Of a DNA stretch of 64,000 nucleotides, positions 38,501-49,433 are shown one piece after another. The number at the start of each line of letters is the position of its first letter. Position 1 is the first letter of the stretch. The notes beneath the pieces are model-generated. The model was not told where the DNA came from, searched no databases, and worked only from the letters and a program-made list of their open reading frames with translations. The position numbers and the translations under genes were made by a program. Source of the stretch: Osedax fenrisi. Taxonomy: Eukaryota > Annelida > Polychaeta > Sabellida > Siboglinidae. The stretch lies in the NCBI GenBank assembly GCA_964019155.1, contig OZ025243.1:9231865-9295864 (forward strand), written 5' to 3'.

Positions 38501-41500
38501 ATAATTATAATACTAATAGAATACGCTTTTGCCGGAGTATTACAATCAGATTCAACATCGTTAATATCGTTATAAGTCCATAAGTTAATTTTAGAAGTCA
38601 TAATAAATAATTTAAAAATTGACGATGTTTACAGGATAAAAATAATATATAAAAGACTGAATTTCAATAAATTATAACCGTTTTCCATATAGGAAATGTT
38701 AGTGCAAATCACTACGCGATTATTTTTGCATAAACTCGTAAAAGTATTATAAAATAATATGAAAAATTGATAATTATATAGTAAAAATAAGTATACTATA
38801 TAATATAAATATTTCTTTTATGAATTATTTTTTATTGATTTATTTAGATCGATTAAAGATGTTTTATTAAAGTATTGGAACTATTTTGTTAAGTGTATTA
38901 AAAAAGCAGTGGTTTAACGGAATGTTTTGTTTCTAAGGTAATCAAAATTACAATTTGAAGTTTAAATTAGCTATGATACTTTTTAATTATATAATAAGAC
39001 ATAATATAATTGATTATTTATTAATAATTAAATAATTAATTATGAAAAGAGTCAATAAAGTGTATTTATTTACAAAAGTAGAATATAATGCCCTCAAAGT
39101 ATCTTATTTATTGTGTAAAGCATTTTAATCTATACAATTATCACATACATATAATATTTTTCTTTGATATTAAAAATACGTAATTATGATATTATAAGTT
39201 AAGTATTTTTCGCGATGTCTTGCGCCTTCAGCGAAATGCCCACTACGCTGTTCCGCGCCTCCGGCGGTTAATGGGTTAAAGCAACATATTTATATTTCTA
39301 AAAGTACCTAACTTCGTCTATATAGATTTATAAACCTTTCAAACATTGTACATTTGTAAGAAAAATACAGAGATATAGGCTTCTAAAGTTTTGTGTGTAA
39401 TAAATATTACATAATAATGTGTATAATATGTTATACGGTATTGTCAAAGATTTTATGAAGCAAAGATATAACACTGCCTATACATGAAACGTAATTTAGT
39501 AATACCCAATGCCGCTGCTAGCAGTAGTATCGAATCACTGAAATATATTTAGATTCGGCTCTGTTTTCATACAACAATGTTTTCATTGCTCTATTAAATT
39601 ACATGCAATATAAATTAGCTTTTACTCACGAAATATAAACTTATAGCATTTAAAACATACATTTGTTTGTTATATTTTAGTAATGAACACTTTGTTTTCA
39701 TCATATAAATACTAATTAAAGCATATTATTTAACATTTTAAAAGTGTATAGTTTAATATAAATTTACATTATAAACAACACATAGATCCTAAAGGAACCC
39801 GCTATAGGTGGCACCGGGGTATTTTGTATACGAATTACACGATTTGGCGTAAGTGTTATATATTTCCTTCGGAAAATCTTTGGTATTGTGTTAAATATAA
39901 TTATATAGGAATGTTTATATAATGCATAAATATTATACTTATAATTACTTTTTTTGAAAAAAATATTAAACATCATTTTAAAGATAATGTTAAAGATAAT
40001 GAATTATATTTTAAAGTAAAATAATTATCGATACACAAATGAAAACGAACACTTAACACTCACCTAAGATAATATACTTAAAAGAGCTCAAGAGTATAGT
40101 TAACTTAATAAAATTTGATTGAAACAAAAATAATTAATATTTTTTATAAGCCCATAATATTTCAGTATACAGGCAGAAATACAATTATATTATAATCAAC
40201 ATTATAATCAACTTTATAATACATCATCAATTATAATATCATTATTATTATACAATTTCATCTACATATATCATTAAGGTAACTGTCAGACAGTGTACTG
40301 AGTTACCCAGTATGGGTAGGTTATTACAGTTACCCATTGAGGGTAATAAACATGTATTCACGCGGCATATTAACAATGCCAATTTATACTCACATGTATA
40401 CCCACACTATATGATAATGCTATAATTTGAAAATTAATTCTTACCTATTTTCTCACATTATTACTTATGACCTATATAAATATAGTCATTCATAAAATAA
40501 TATCTGGGTAGATTATTTATTGTGTAAAAGCGATCGGTACCCAGTGTAGGTATATACCCGTCGCATTCACACGCTGCATTGGGACCCAGTCTGGCACCCA
40601 GTCTGGCAGCTAGTTTAGTTAACCAGACTAGGTATATGTAAATAGGTATCCCCAGTGTGGGTATAAATATGTGCATCTACATCTGCTGTGTTAAAACGCC
40701 CTAAGTAATTCTACATTAGATTGAATATTAAATTTTGTTCAAATTTGTATTTTTGCACAATATAATTATTATTGATATCCCATTATTTATATTTCGTTAT
40801 GTTGCATATACAGTAATTTTGTAATCATTTCTAAAACATTTATAATTTAATATAATAGTGAATTATATATAATCTACTTTTCATAAATTCACATGCTTTA
40901 TATAAATATAGTTAGATTGAAATAAAATGTGGACATAATTATTATACCCTACTTTATATTAATATATAAAGTGCTATCAATGATATAGTGTATGTTATTC
41001 TACAATGATAACTGATGTTTATCAGTTAAATACTGTTTTTTTTTTAAATATGTACTACGCAGATCTATATTTATTTAATATTAAATTTCATGTGTTATGA
41101 TTAATTATTTAAAATTAATTTCCAACTTAAGGGGACGAGCGCCACTCGTTTTATCATAAATAAAAAATTGTATTCTATTTTTGTTAATGAGAAACTATGT
41201 ATAATTGATTACTTTTACATATATACATCTAAAAACTGTGATATAAATCATCATATAAGTATCTAAAAAATGATGTTTTATATACCCTATTTTTCACAAT
41301 AATATATAAAATTATAAAAATATATATTATATGATAAAATTGTGAATACTCAATCGATTAAAATAATTTGAAAACCATTAGCAACTATCATATTATGATG
41401 TTTATTTATAATTTGAATTTATGAATATGTGAATACATAGGCGACGCTAAATGTCATGCATTAGCCAATGAATATTCAAGCTTTTATACGTGTATTTTCT

Positions 41501-42337
41501 GATAGCGTCATTCATTTCACAATTTATTATTATAGAGATTTTTTTATAAATTAGATAAATTGATAAATTAGTGTATACATATTTATAATGAGAATAAATA
41601 TGTACTCATATATATGTATACATGTATTTTGTATTGCTATATTATCAGTTATTCCATAGTATATCACACAATATAAATGAAAATTACTATAAATTTACCA
41701 TAAAAATAACTATTTACTTTGAACTCGATTATCTCAGAACTTTTTTTTCTCATGCATACCAACTTTAAAAACCATAAGGCTTTTTTCCCTTTATTTAATT
41801 TTATTCAAATCTTCACCATTATAAAGATATTTAATTGTATTTATATGAAACTGTGGTACTTTTTTATTTTAGTCACAATGAAAATATGTAATACAAATAA
41901 TTTAACATACAAAATTAAAAAATAATAAGTTTTATAAAATATACATATTTTATGATTGGTAATTTAAATAAAAAATGTTCTACTGTTTTCATATAGAATA
42001 GAATAAACTCTACACAATAAAAAAAAATTAAATGTATAACTATATTGTATAAAAAGTCTTATGGTTTTTAAAACACGTACCAATTCCCTATCTCCTACAT
42101 GTTAAAATCTATTTATACTATAAATTTTATAGACCGAGTGGCACTCGTCCCCTTAATAGATTTAGTATTCTCATTTGAACATACGATAACATTGTTCAAC
42201 CGTAAAACTCTTAAAGTTACCAATCTCCGTATTCGTAACCAGGTCTTGTCCTTAGTAATATGTTCATATAGTACAATAGTTGCGATTATATATCTATTCA
42301 TATAATATATAATCTAGACTATATCCAATCTATAATG

Positions 42338-42384
<47 letters not shown>

Positions 42385-43308
42385 AATAAATTACACATCC
42401 TTACTTATATTTTATATTATTACTTAATTATTATACTTATACTTATAAAACACCTATCTAATCATTCTCTTACCTAACTAATCACACTAAAATGTTACCA
42501 CTATATTTTATTATTAGAATATTAGTTCCCTTACTTCATGTATACTTTTCATATCTTTTCATATATTATTTACATTTACGATCAAATTCGTTTCTGAGCT
42601 CTTCATATACTAAAGTAACTTCTTTGAGTATCTACACTATAATTTATATAATATCATACGTAATATATAATCGCATATTAAATAACTGACCATACTTTCC
42701 CATTAATCACAGATGCCTGTTTAGCCTGTCAAGCTGAGAACAAACACGACGATTGCGTAGGTAAGTTGTTATCATCATTATCATTGACATAGTCTTTGTT
42801 ATTGTTGTCGTTGTCATGGTAATGGTATCATTACCATCAACATAGTCGTCATGGTAATGCCATTATTACCATTGTAATAGTTGTTATGGTAATGTCATTA
42901 TTACAATCGATATAATCGTCGTGGTATCGTCATCATTACCATTATAATAGTCTTCGTTATAATATGCGTTATAAAAATTTAATATTTACGTTGTATCCGT
43001 AAGTGTTTCTGGAGTCGACCCCCGTCCATATGTATTTAGTTAATGTCGTAATGTACCTTTATAATTAAACCTCTATAAGTGTATGTAATGAATGGTTGCG
43101 TAGGTAGTTTAAGAGTGTCCACCTCTAAGCTAATAGCAAAAGGGGCGTGTCTAACTATATTACCATCACTATATTACCATCATTTACAGTGGTGTGGGGC
43201 GAATGCAATCACTCGTTCCACAACTGCTGCATGGCATTATGGGTCCGTCAGAACAACCGCTGTCCACTGTGTCAACAGGAGTGGTTTATCCAGCGAATCG
43301 GCAAGTGA
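27928..43308 (+). CDS. RNF7: RING-box protein 2 (RNF7/RBX2/SAG), 3 exons
   Basis: Exons 27928-28093, 42713-42760 and 43190-43308 (stop TGA), phases 1 and 1, encode 110 residues; human RNF7 has 113. RBX2 is the RING subunit of cullin-RING E3 ligases (mainly CUL5) that recruits the charged E2. After a variable Ser/Asp-rich start (residues 1-25), the cullin-binding strand KKWNAVAMWSWDV (30-42) is followed by the RING-H2 zinc ligands C47, C50, C58, C61, C70, C77, H79, H82, C96 and C99. The tail WFIQRIGK is conserved. KKWNAVAMWSWD and CQAENK distinguish it from RBX1 and ANAPC11. The exon junctions fall at VM/D and V/V. Intron 1 is 14.6 kb and full of transposons, while exon 3 is GC-rich. A possible AATAAA lies about 420 bp downstream. 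Confidence 0.97.
29089..29194. mobile_element. 106-bp palindromic MITE (CCCAGCAAACAGTAAT ends)
   Basis: It begins CCCAGCAAACAGTAATA and ends with the complement TATTACTGTTTGCTGGG. The interior arms are also complementary (AGCATAACAGCA / TGCTATTATGCT). It lies inside the larger foldback element. Confidence 0.8.
29240..29850. repeat. Direct duplication plus GT-rich microsatellite
   Basis: The stretch 29240-29460 recurs at about 29650-29850, with shared blocks AATCACGCATTGA, GTCTATTTATAATCTCTTGG (once GTTT) and GGTAATATTTCATAAAT. Between the copies lies a (GT)n/(GTAT)n tract, 29503-29645. Peptides of alternating Tyr/Val/Cys/His over it are repeat artefacts. Confidence 0.85.
31553..31729 (+). 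other. Candidate terminal exon or gene relic, function unknown
   Basis: A pyrimidine-rich tract ending TTGTGGTTGCAG precedes an open frame of 58 codons to TAA. It contains FLAFHMNLSIGESANL, RDDASCIVQHP and EFNMVDIGKAWNTINRF, which read like real protein. The complementary strand is also open over the same interval (31501-31701). I do not recognise the family. A faint resemblance to the HExxH region of reprolysin proteases is too weak to use. It lies in the RNF7 intron, so a transposon origin is plausible. Confidence 0.35.
32229..33830 (-). mobile_element. Helitron remnant
   Basis: On the minus strand the element ends with the hairpin CCCGGGCAACGCCGGG followed about 15 bases later by CTAGT (32229-32233), the usual Helitron 3' terminus. 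A second copy of the hairpin, in the same orientation, lies at about 33721-33740, just upstream of the helicase homology. The 5' terminus was not identified. Confidence 0.8.
32395..33720 (-). pseudogene. Helitron Rep/Helicase, C-terminal helicase part, decayed
   Basis: A Pif1-type helicase in Helitron arrangement. Walker A reads NPAGIGKT (near 33600). FIVWHECTMTHKHALEAVDR carries Walker B with His where Asp is usual. SRDFRQILPVV replaces the usual GDFRQ context. SVMWKNIRVMKLTKNIRV, LRNLNPPKLCNGSRLI and GEEVMFPKIPLIPSDYLF follow, then FKVVDLDLETECFDYGQLY in another frame. At least three frameshifts (near 33460, 32780 and 32515) make it non-functional. The replication-initiator domain is absent. 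Confidence 0.9.
34740..35490. repeat. Two tandem 375-bp copies
   Basis: Blocks such as AAATATTGATTT(C)TTAAC, TTACAAGTTAT and TATTCAATAAGTTAT recur in order with a period of about 375 bp. The copies differ by scattered substitutions. Confidence 0.75.
35907..36071 (-). pseudogene. Cys-rich reading frame in the piggyBac-like element
   Basis: Fifty-four codons ending TAA, preceded by a possible acceptor GGATAG. It contains eight Cys and several His: KCHNIKGLLSC, VACHINMCHDF, CLSCRDRACKTDH. The spacing suggests a zinc-binding domain, and piggyBac transposases do end in a Cys-rich domain, but I could not match the known pattern. The adjacent frame upstream (RYLPHGWIEEMPQHQG) is also open, so a frameshift is possible. 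Confidence 0.35.
38122..38601 (-). pseudogene. Possible 5' coding exons of the piggyBac-like element
   Basis: An ATG at 38601 opens a frame starting MTSKINLWTYNDINDVESDC, reading down to about 38518. A second segment, 38187 down to about 38122, starts after TTAAATTAG and reads DCATDSEDDHVSQVTEF. The acidic, Ser-rich composition suits the N-terminus of many piggyBac transposases. The exon joins are not certain. Confidence 0.35.
39445..39882. mobile_element. MITE family A with intact 7-bp TSD
   Basis: The 438-bp element starts CAAAGATTTTATGAAGCAAA and ends TTCCTTCGGAAAATCTTTG. GTATTGT flanks both sides (39438-39444 and 39883-39889). It is the inverted counterpart of 57558-58011, sharing long blocks such as CTGCTAGCAGTAGTATCGAA and GCTATAGGTGGCACC. 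Confidence 0.92.
40270..40700. repeat. Cluster of ACCCAGT/GGGTA palindromic motifs
   Basis: Repeated short inverted units: TACCCAGTATGGGTA, TACCCATTGAGGGTA, GTACCCAGTGTAGGTA, ACCCAGTCTGGC twice in a row and CCCCAGTGTGGGTA. These lie in a GC-richer island of about 430 bp split by an AT-rich gap (40390-40490). Probably a decayed transposable element. Confidence 0.6.
41131..42152. mobile_element. TTAA-flanked MITE, 1.0 kb
   Basis: TTAA at 41127-41130 and 42153-42156 flanks 18-bp inverted termini GGGGACGAGCGCCACTCG with one mismatch. TTAA targets are used by piggyBac and Kolobok families. No coding capacity was recognised. Confidence 0.88.
42761..43189. repeat. RNF7 intron 2 with degenerate GTCATGGTAATG repeats
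   Basis: From about 42770 to 42960 the sequence cycles through ATGGTAATG, CATTATTACCAT and TAGTCGTC blocks with a period near 50 bp. ATGGTAATG and CATTACCAT are mutually complementary, so each unit can fold. Confidence 0.7.
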
Positions 43309-44160
43309 GACGCCTAAACCGCCGTATTCGCTCTTATTTATGAATGTATTCGAATAGGTTTATTGTACGCGTATTATTCTATATAAGTTGATTTCTCACC
43401 GTACTTATATAGCTTCGAAAGTCATCAGAAATGCACTGTTTAGTGTGTATCATATCCTTGATATCATTAATATCCATCAATATTATGTATATATATATTT
43501 ATATATATATTTTTAATACTTAAATAGAGTATTAATTACGAATGTGAAGTATTAATTAAATCTAATTTACTCAGAATTTTTATGAATTGACTCTATTATA
43601 ACTATTTTATGTTATAGTTCTTTTTTTTTATAACATTTTATCATCATTGTTTTAATGTTTTATACAAGCACATTAATTCTGTGCTTGATCTTTTACTTAA
43701 TTTTATATTTATATATTCTTTATTTAATAAATGATTTGTTAAAAATATTATTTATATTTTTGAAATTTACCTAAATTAATAATTCTATATATTAATTAAT
43801 TATTAAAGATTATATTTATAGCTATATTAATAATTCTATATATTAATTAATTATTAAAGATTATATTTATAGTCATACAACATTTATTAATATCATAACT
43901 GTACAATATAATTAATATGAACTTATAATAATTGAATAAGTATAATAAATATAATTTAATATGCTTATCTTAATCTTAAATATTGTAAATACATATTCAA
44001 CATTACATTACATGCTCTATTGTACACTTTCATATCTAAGACTTCTTGGTAGCCATTTGGAAACAAATATATATAATACAACAACTCATATTAATTGTTA
44101 TTTTATTTTACTATATTACTTTTATATATTTATTTCATTCATTCATATAAATATAAAGAG
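43309..44160. other. Sequence downstream of RNF7
   Basis: Probable RNF7 3' UTR then AT-rich DNA. A 47-bp segment is duplicated in tandem (43775-43821 and 43826-43872, ATTAATAATTCTATATATTA and on). No gene seen. Confidence 0.5.
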
Positions 44161-44164
44161 TTTG

Positions 44165-44425
44165 AAAACTAAACAGCCCGATAGTGTCCCGTTATTTATA
44201 GCATGATATCGGCTGCTTCATATTATTCATTTTAAACATTTACTAGGTATCGGGCAATTAAGCAAGTCAGCGATTTGGTAATAGGTGATATATATATATA
44301 TAAATGCCGGGTATAATATGTGCGTCGAACTGCCAGATACCGGTATAGCTGTCCACACTGAAACTGTCCACTCTTGATGCTAGATGATATCAGGCTATAT
44401 TTGTAGGTGTGTAACCATCTTTAGT
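44165..44425. mobile_element. Repeat family B (ATCGGGC elements), copy 1
   Basis: Contains CAGCCCGATAGTGTCCCG, GATATCGGCTG, ACTAGGTATCGGGCAA, ATACCGGTATAGCTGTCCAC and ATGATATCAGGCTATAT. The same order and orientation occur at 53150-53425. The termini are not clear here. Confidence 0.6.
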
Positions 44426-45380
44426 TAGACCGTATTCGCAATGTTGACATATCTCATGTATTGAAGTTTCTCATAATGCACGGATAAGTGTATTAATAAC
44501 TATTATGATAATTTTTATATTATCTTATCCGTCCTTCTTATCGACTCTTCCTTGTATATGTTCACTCATCACACTTAATTGATGATTTAACTAATTCTCT
44601 CGTATAACCTCGAAACCCACTCTTGGATAGAGTAACTTATGCCGCTAACCTATGCCAATTGTATCATGTGACATGTATGCAAACGTTAATTAGTAATTAC
44701 TATCTTTGATTGTGCGATTCATATTATTTTAATTTCAAAAATATTTTATATATATTTTATATATACAAATATTTTATTGTTCCAGAATTAGAATGTAAAA
44801 TATACGATAAAAATATATCTATAAATATCAACCATACGCTATATTTATTTATACAATATATACATTTAGTATTTTAATTTGTTGGCATAATATATTTAAA
44901 TAACATATATTTGAAATTTTTTTTATAATGTTATAATAAATGTATATTTAAATATTAAAATTTATTTGAAAATGTTTTTTATAATAAAATAATGTTATAA
45001 GAAATATATGTATTAAAATAATAACATATATTTCAATATATTTGATTTTAAGGTCTTCAAAGTAATGTATAAATTGTAAATCTACTTTTGTGTTCTCCAA
45101 GACATAAAGGTTACTATTATCAAGACATACCGGATAGTACATGTCACTCTACCGAAACAATGCTTTAGAAAACATTGCATAATATATATATAATTGTGTC
45201 GAGATCCGTATCAAGTAGGTCTCCAGTCTATATATCTCTTGTGATTTAGATACCTCACGGGGCATTATATCTTATGTGGATACTAGGTACAGTTTTCTTA
45301 CGTTAAACTGTTTCTACTTAATTTAAATATTACATCAATAGACAATAATTGTAAGACTTTGTAAATCTTCTTCTTCTCAT
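44426..45380. other. AT-rich intergenic DNA
   Basis: A moderately GC-richer stretch, 44520-44690, may be eroded retroelement. Nothing else could be identified. Confidence 0.4.
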
Positions 45381-45399
45381 ATCTACCCATTATAATGTC

Positions 45400-45660
45400 C
45401 CTTTAGTTAATGAATCTTTAATGAATCTTTATTTACTTTTACTATTATCCCATGACTCTTACATCCGTGGGGTGAATATTAATCTTTGTCACAGGGTCGC
45501 CATTCGTTTCAGTTATTCGTTATCATCAGTAGGTCACCGAGATCTTTGGATGTCCATCCATTCCATCTTTGGGCGGCCACGAGGTATTGTATCTTTGATT
45601 TGATCTAGTTGAATGGTTTTAGCGATGGTATTGTAACGTGATACGTGACAAAACCAACAG
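45400..45660 (-). pseudogene. LINE ORF2 C-terminal relic
   Basis: Read on the minus strand, the segment gives DQIKDTIPRGRPKMEWMD. The motif GRPKxxWxD is found after the RT domain of many non-LTR retrotransposon ORFs, and further stops follow. GC-richer DNA continues to about 45830 and may belong to the same copy. Confidence 0.6.
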
Positions 45661-46179
45661 AACCTTATTAGTCGTCTTATATTCTACATTTATATGCTAC
45701 CCTTGAGCTATAGATTACCAATTCTCTGGTGTCCGTTATCATCTAGTATCTTGATGACACATACCTTCATTCTTAACCTCGCCTCAACTACTATTGTTTC
45801 ACCTTATAACCCCGATAATATTCTTATACTTCCTCTAATAAATATATATTATTTATAATAATATATATATCTTATTCCTTAACTACTACTAAATATACTA
45901 TATATTCTATAAATTCTAATAGTAATACTACTATTACTACTACTAATACTACTATTAATAAAAATGGTTTATTTTTGTTTATTAATATAATTAATATTTT
46001 CGTATTGTGAGTTTTGCATATATTTTAATCAACATTTGTTCAACAGTTACTTCGTCTAGTGCATTAGCAATACTTCAGAATGTATTTGGTATATGTAAAT
46101 ATGGCTATTTATAAACCAGCCACAAAAAGATGCGCTCTCACTGACAAAATTACATTATTGATATAATTGGCATATAGTA

Positions 46180-47251
46180 AGGGTGATCATAGGAGCCGAG
46201 GTGAAATGTGAAATTTTTAATTATAAAAACGCTCTAGTAAATATCTTATAGAGAATATACCAAAAAGTAAGTTACATATAAAACTTACCAAATTTGAACA
46301 ATTTTTGATATGTCTCCCGCGCTTTTAAGATTAAGTATAATTTTCATTGAAAAAGATATGATTTTCATTGTTTTTAAAACAAATATATAAATATTGGAAT
46401 TAAAATAATCACAAATCATTAATATATTTTTATGAAACATTAACAAATTGTTTATAATATAATTATATAATTATTATATAATAAAATATTGCAAAATTTA
46501 ATTTTTAAGGAAAAAATCCTAGAAATTGCGAGGATTTTCCTCGAAAGGCAAAAATACTTTTTTTCCAAATAAAATATCTTTAAAATGTAAAACATATATA
46601 TAAATACAATATAAATATGATATAAATACTAAAAAAACACTTTATTTACAAAAAAAAAGTATTTAGTTTTTACTTAATAGTCATTTTTGCACAAACAACA
46701 TTTTTTTTTCCTAGAAATTTTAATACATTTTTATTTTATTTTTTTGTTATTATTTTACATATTTTTACATATCTTAATTCCAAATATTTTAATTCTAAAT
46801 TTTAAATAGATAATATTATAGAATATATATGTTTAATTTAATTTATATACAATATATATATTATGGTATAATGTTATTATAAATTAATAAAAGTTCCTTT
46901 AAATTCACATAATATGTAAAGTAATGTAAAGTAAAATATAAAGAATAATATTTATTTTAAAAATCTTTTTTGATTTATATAAATACATTAACTGCCGTTC
47001 GATATACAGATGAACAATTTAAAAAAGAAATATAAAATAATAATAATAGATCTGCGCAATAATAGAGTCATTGGTAAAATGAGTAAATATTTATTTCTGA
47101 AAAAATTATTTTGATAATTTACGAAACTTTGATTGTCGGGAGCAATGTATAAAACAAAACAAAAATATAATCCGAAAATTATATTGTCCTTAGAATTCAA
47201 ATCTCTATACGATAAAAACTATAATTATTTTTTTTATTTTCTGATCACCCT
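46180..47251. mobile_element. Mariner-like MITE, TA flanks
   Basis: TA at 46178-46179 and 47252-47253 flanks AGGGTGATCA and its exact inverse TGATCACCCT. The 1.07-kb interior is AT-rich with poly(A)/poly(T) runs and has no DDE transposase reading frame. A TA target and AGGG ends fit Tc1/mariner. Confidence 0.75.
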
Positions 47252-47526
47252 TAACTTATATATACTAGTGTATTTTCTACCGAAATCTATATTAAATGAA
47301 TTATAGGGTATGGTCTAACATACATTTTTTATGTATATCTATGATTACGATCCGTATTGCTCTCCATACATGTTTACTAAGTTCTATTTATCAATTGTTA
47401 TAAAATAATTAAAAGTAAGCCTAATGTTTATTAAAAACGATTGTAATGATATAGAGTAGGATATATCACATAGGATTGGCACATTCTACTACTCGGGCAG
47501 GCTATCACAGGGAGCAATCAGGGTAG

Positions 47527-48037
47527 TTACAGCGGATAGGGTAATTCATCGCACGATATCACTTCGCTAAACGTGAAATCGGCGTAAAAAGAAGATAACT
47601 CATCGTTGAATATACGCCACCCTATTCCGTTACCACGACTAGTACCGCCTCCTGGTGAGTAGTCGTATCGTCTGGTACAGCGGCATGTGTATCGACTGCC
47701 AATACTCGTGAGTGTTCCGTTGTAACCGTTGATCAACCAGCCCTGCTAATCGTCCGAGTTCAACTGGGCTTCCGCAGTGTCGCAGTATATGGAAATAGCG
47801 GCCGGTCAGCTATTGTTATACACCTACGTTGTCCGCTAGACGTTGAGAACGACGGAATCATCTAGGCTCTCTTTAATGAGGCTGTGTACCCGCTCGTGAT
47901 TGGTTGATATACGGTCACCGGCAGTAACGGAGGTGATGGTAGAGAGCTGATAGTACGATGGGTGTTGTCAACTGTTAGGTACGTGTTCGTAAGGCCTAAC
48001 GAGTGTGATACCGTTTGTGTTAATCGTAGTGTGTTCA
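47527..48037 (-). pseudogene. Unidentified reading frame with five in-frame nonsense codons
   Basis: A 510-bp island of near 50 percent GC in AT-rich DNA reads in one frame from about 48037 down to TAA at 47527. It has TGA at 47968-47970, TAG at 47836-47838, TAG at 47824-47826, TGA at 47806-47808 and TAG at 47746-47748. Between stops the frame looks protein-like and rich in RNY codons, for example STITSVTAGDRISTNHE, ISIYCDTAEAQLNSDD and SRYTCRCTRRYDYSPGGG, with paired Cys as in secreted proteins. No family recognised. A 52-codon open frame on the same strand is the alternative. No frameshift is needed across the island. Confidence 0.5.
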
Positions 48038-48040
48038 TTA

Positions 48041-49433
48041 ATTTAATTGCATTATAATCATTATTTAAATATTATTGCAATAATTATTTTAATATTATTA
48101 TAATCATTATTTTAATCTTGTGTATTATATCATATAAGTTGTATATAAGTTGTACAATTCACTAAGATATTCACACCGGATTGCAATACATTCTCACTAC
48201 ATCAATAGCTATATATCATAAAATATAATTATTTATATAATTCAGAATTTGGTATAAGAACCCGGATAGATATCGAAACAAAGCTTATGATTTTCCGTTG
48301 AAAAAAAAAATTATGAGTATAGTAATAAAAATAAATAACTAACGGAAGATTTAAATTGTAATGGTAAAATTTAGGTATTATAAAACTTAAAAAAAAAAAC
48401 ATTGTTAAAAATAAATTTAAAATAGGTAACATACACTTAGGGAGGGTAATGGTAAGATAATATAAATTTATCAAGTCTGAAACAACATAAGGTGATCATG
48501 ACGAAATAAAACTCACACCAAACACTACTATCATAGCTACACTTCTACAATATTAACATATTTTCAATGTTAATAACCCATGCAAACTAAAGATTGCTGA
48601 ATTATATAAATTATAGTCAAACCCTCTCATCAATTGAATAAAGACTAAATAATTTCATATCATCAATCCAAATTTAAAATAGATACATTATATAGATGCT
48701 AAATATTAATTTAAATACCCATATTTAGTATATAATATATTAACTAATTAAAGTATAATGTTATTAATGTATACATTCAACTGTACTCATGATTTCGTCA
48801 TTATTAAATAACATAATCAAAATAACATTAGACTATTACTAATATAATAATTATATATCAATTAGCTACATCTATAGTTGAACAATATGAATAAGAATAA
48901 TCAATGTAATCGTAATAAAAACAAACGGAGGGGGCCATATTCAATATGGTATTGATTCAATAATTGAATATGATATTCCATTTTAAAAAATGATTTTTTA
49001 AAACAATGTTAGTTATAGACTCTGTAACATACCAATTTGTTAATCAATAATTTATTGAATACATTATTATAATGATTATACATAATTAATAAATATATGT
49101 AATTATATAAAAAAATTATCTTCTGGGTTTTAATGATAATGATTAGAATAGAAACTAACCCTACGAATATTAAAATAATTTTAAATTTTAAAAGGTATTG
49201 TTTCATTGGTGGATTGGGTAGAGATATTTCATCATGTGATTTATATACACTTTTACCCTATAATTTACTAAAATAAATGAACTACGTCATAGATTTGTTA
49301 TCATCAGATATTGTAAACATTAGTAATTCATATACATGTTCTTTAAGCTAGTAACTAATTTATTGAAATAATATTGTTAAAAATATCACTATACTGACCG
49401 TATCATATTATTTAATTAATACTGAATATAATT
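48041..49433. other. AT-rich sequence upstream of ZTRAF1
   Basis: No element recognised. It should contain the ZTRAF1 promoter and 5' UTR, which I cannot delimit. Confidence 0.45.

Larger units (their letters stand above)
34691..39275 (-). mobile_element. TTAA-flanked piggyBac-like element, 4.6 kb
   Basis: TTAA duplications at 34687-34690 and 39276-39279 bound termini CCCTTTAACAGC and, inverted, CCCATTAACCGCC. TTAA target and CCC-starting ends fit piggyBac. Inside, on the minus strand, are the possible coding pieces annotated separately, but no intact transposase and no recognisable catalytic domain. Most of the interior is AT-rich. Confidence 0.6.
28094..42712. other. RNF7 intron 1, 14.6-kb transposon landing pad
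   Basis: Main contents: foldback element 28329-30950, open frame 31553-31729, Helitron relic 32229-33830, (TAAA)n near 34189-34215, TTAA-flanked element 34691-39275, MITE family A 39445-39882, hairpin cluster 40270-40700, TTAA MITE 41131-42152 and (AT)n 42343-42378. The remainder is AT-rich and featureless. Confidence 0.6.

Noticed and set aside
40461..40676. Minus-strand 71-codon frame
   Set aside because: It reads through repeated ACCCAGT/GGGTA palindromes and resembles no protein.
42113..42301. Overlapping open frames on both strands
   Set aside because: They straddle the end of the TTAA MITE and have no recognisable motif.
43079..43357. 92-codon frame on the plus strand
   Set aside because: It overlaps RNF7 exon 3 in another frame; the conserved RING sequence lies in the spliced frame.
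47527..48037. Genetic-code reassignment of TAG and TGA
   Set aside because: RNF7 and ZTRAF1 end at TGA exactly where their families end, so TGA is a stop in this genome; pseudogene decay is simpler.
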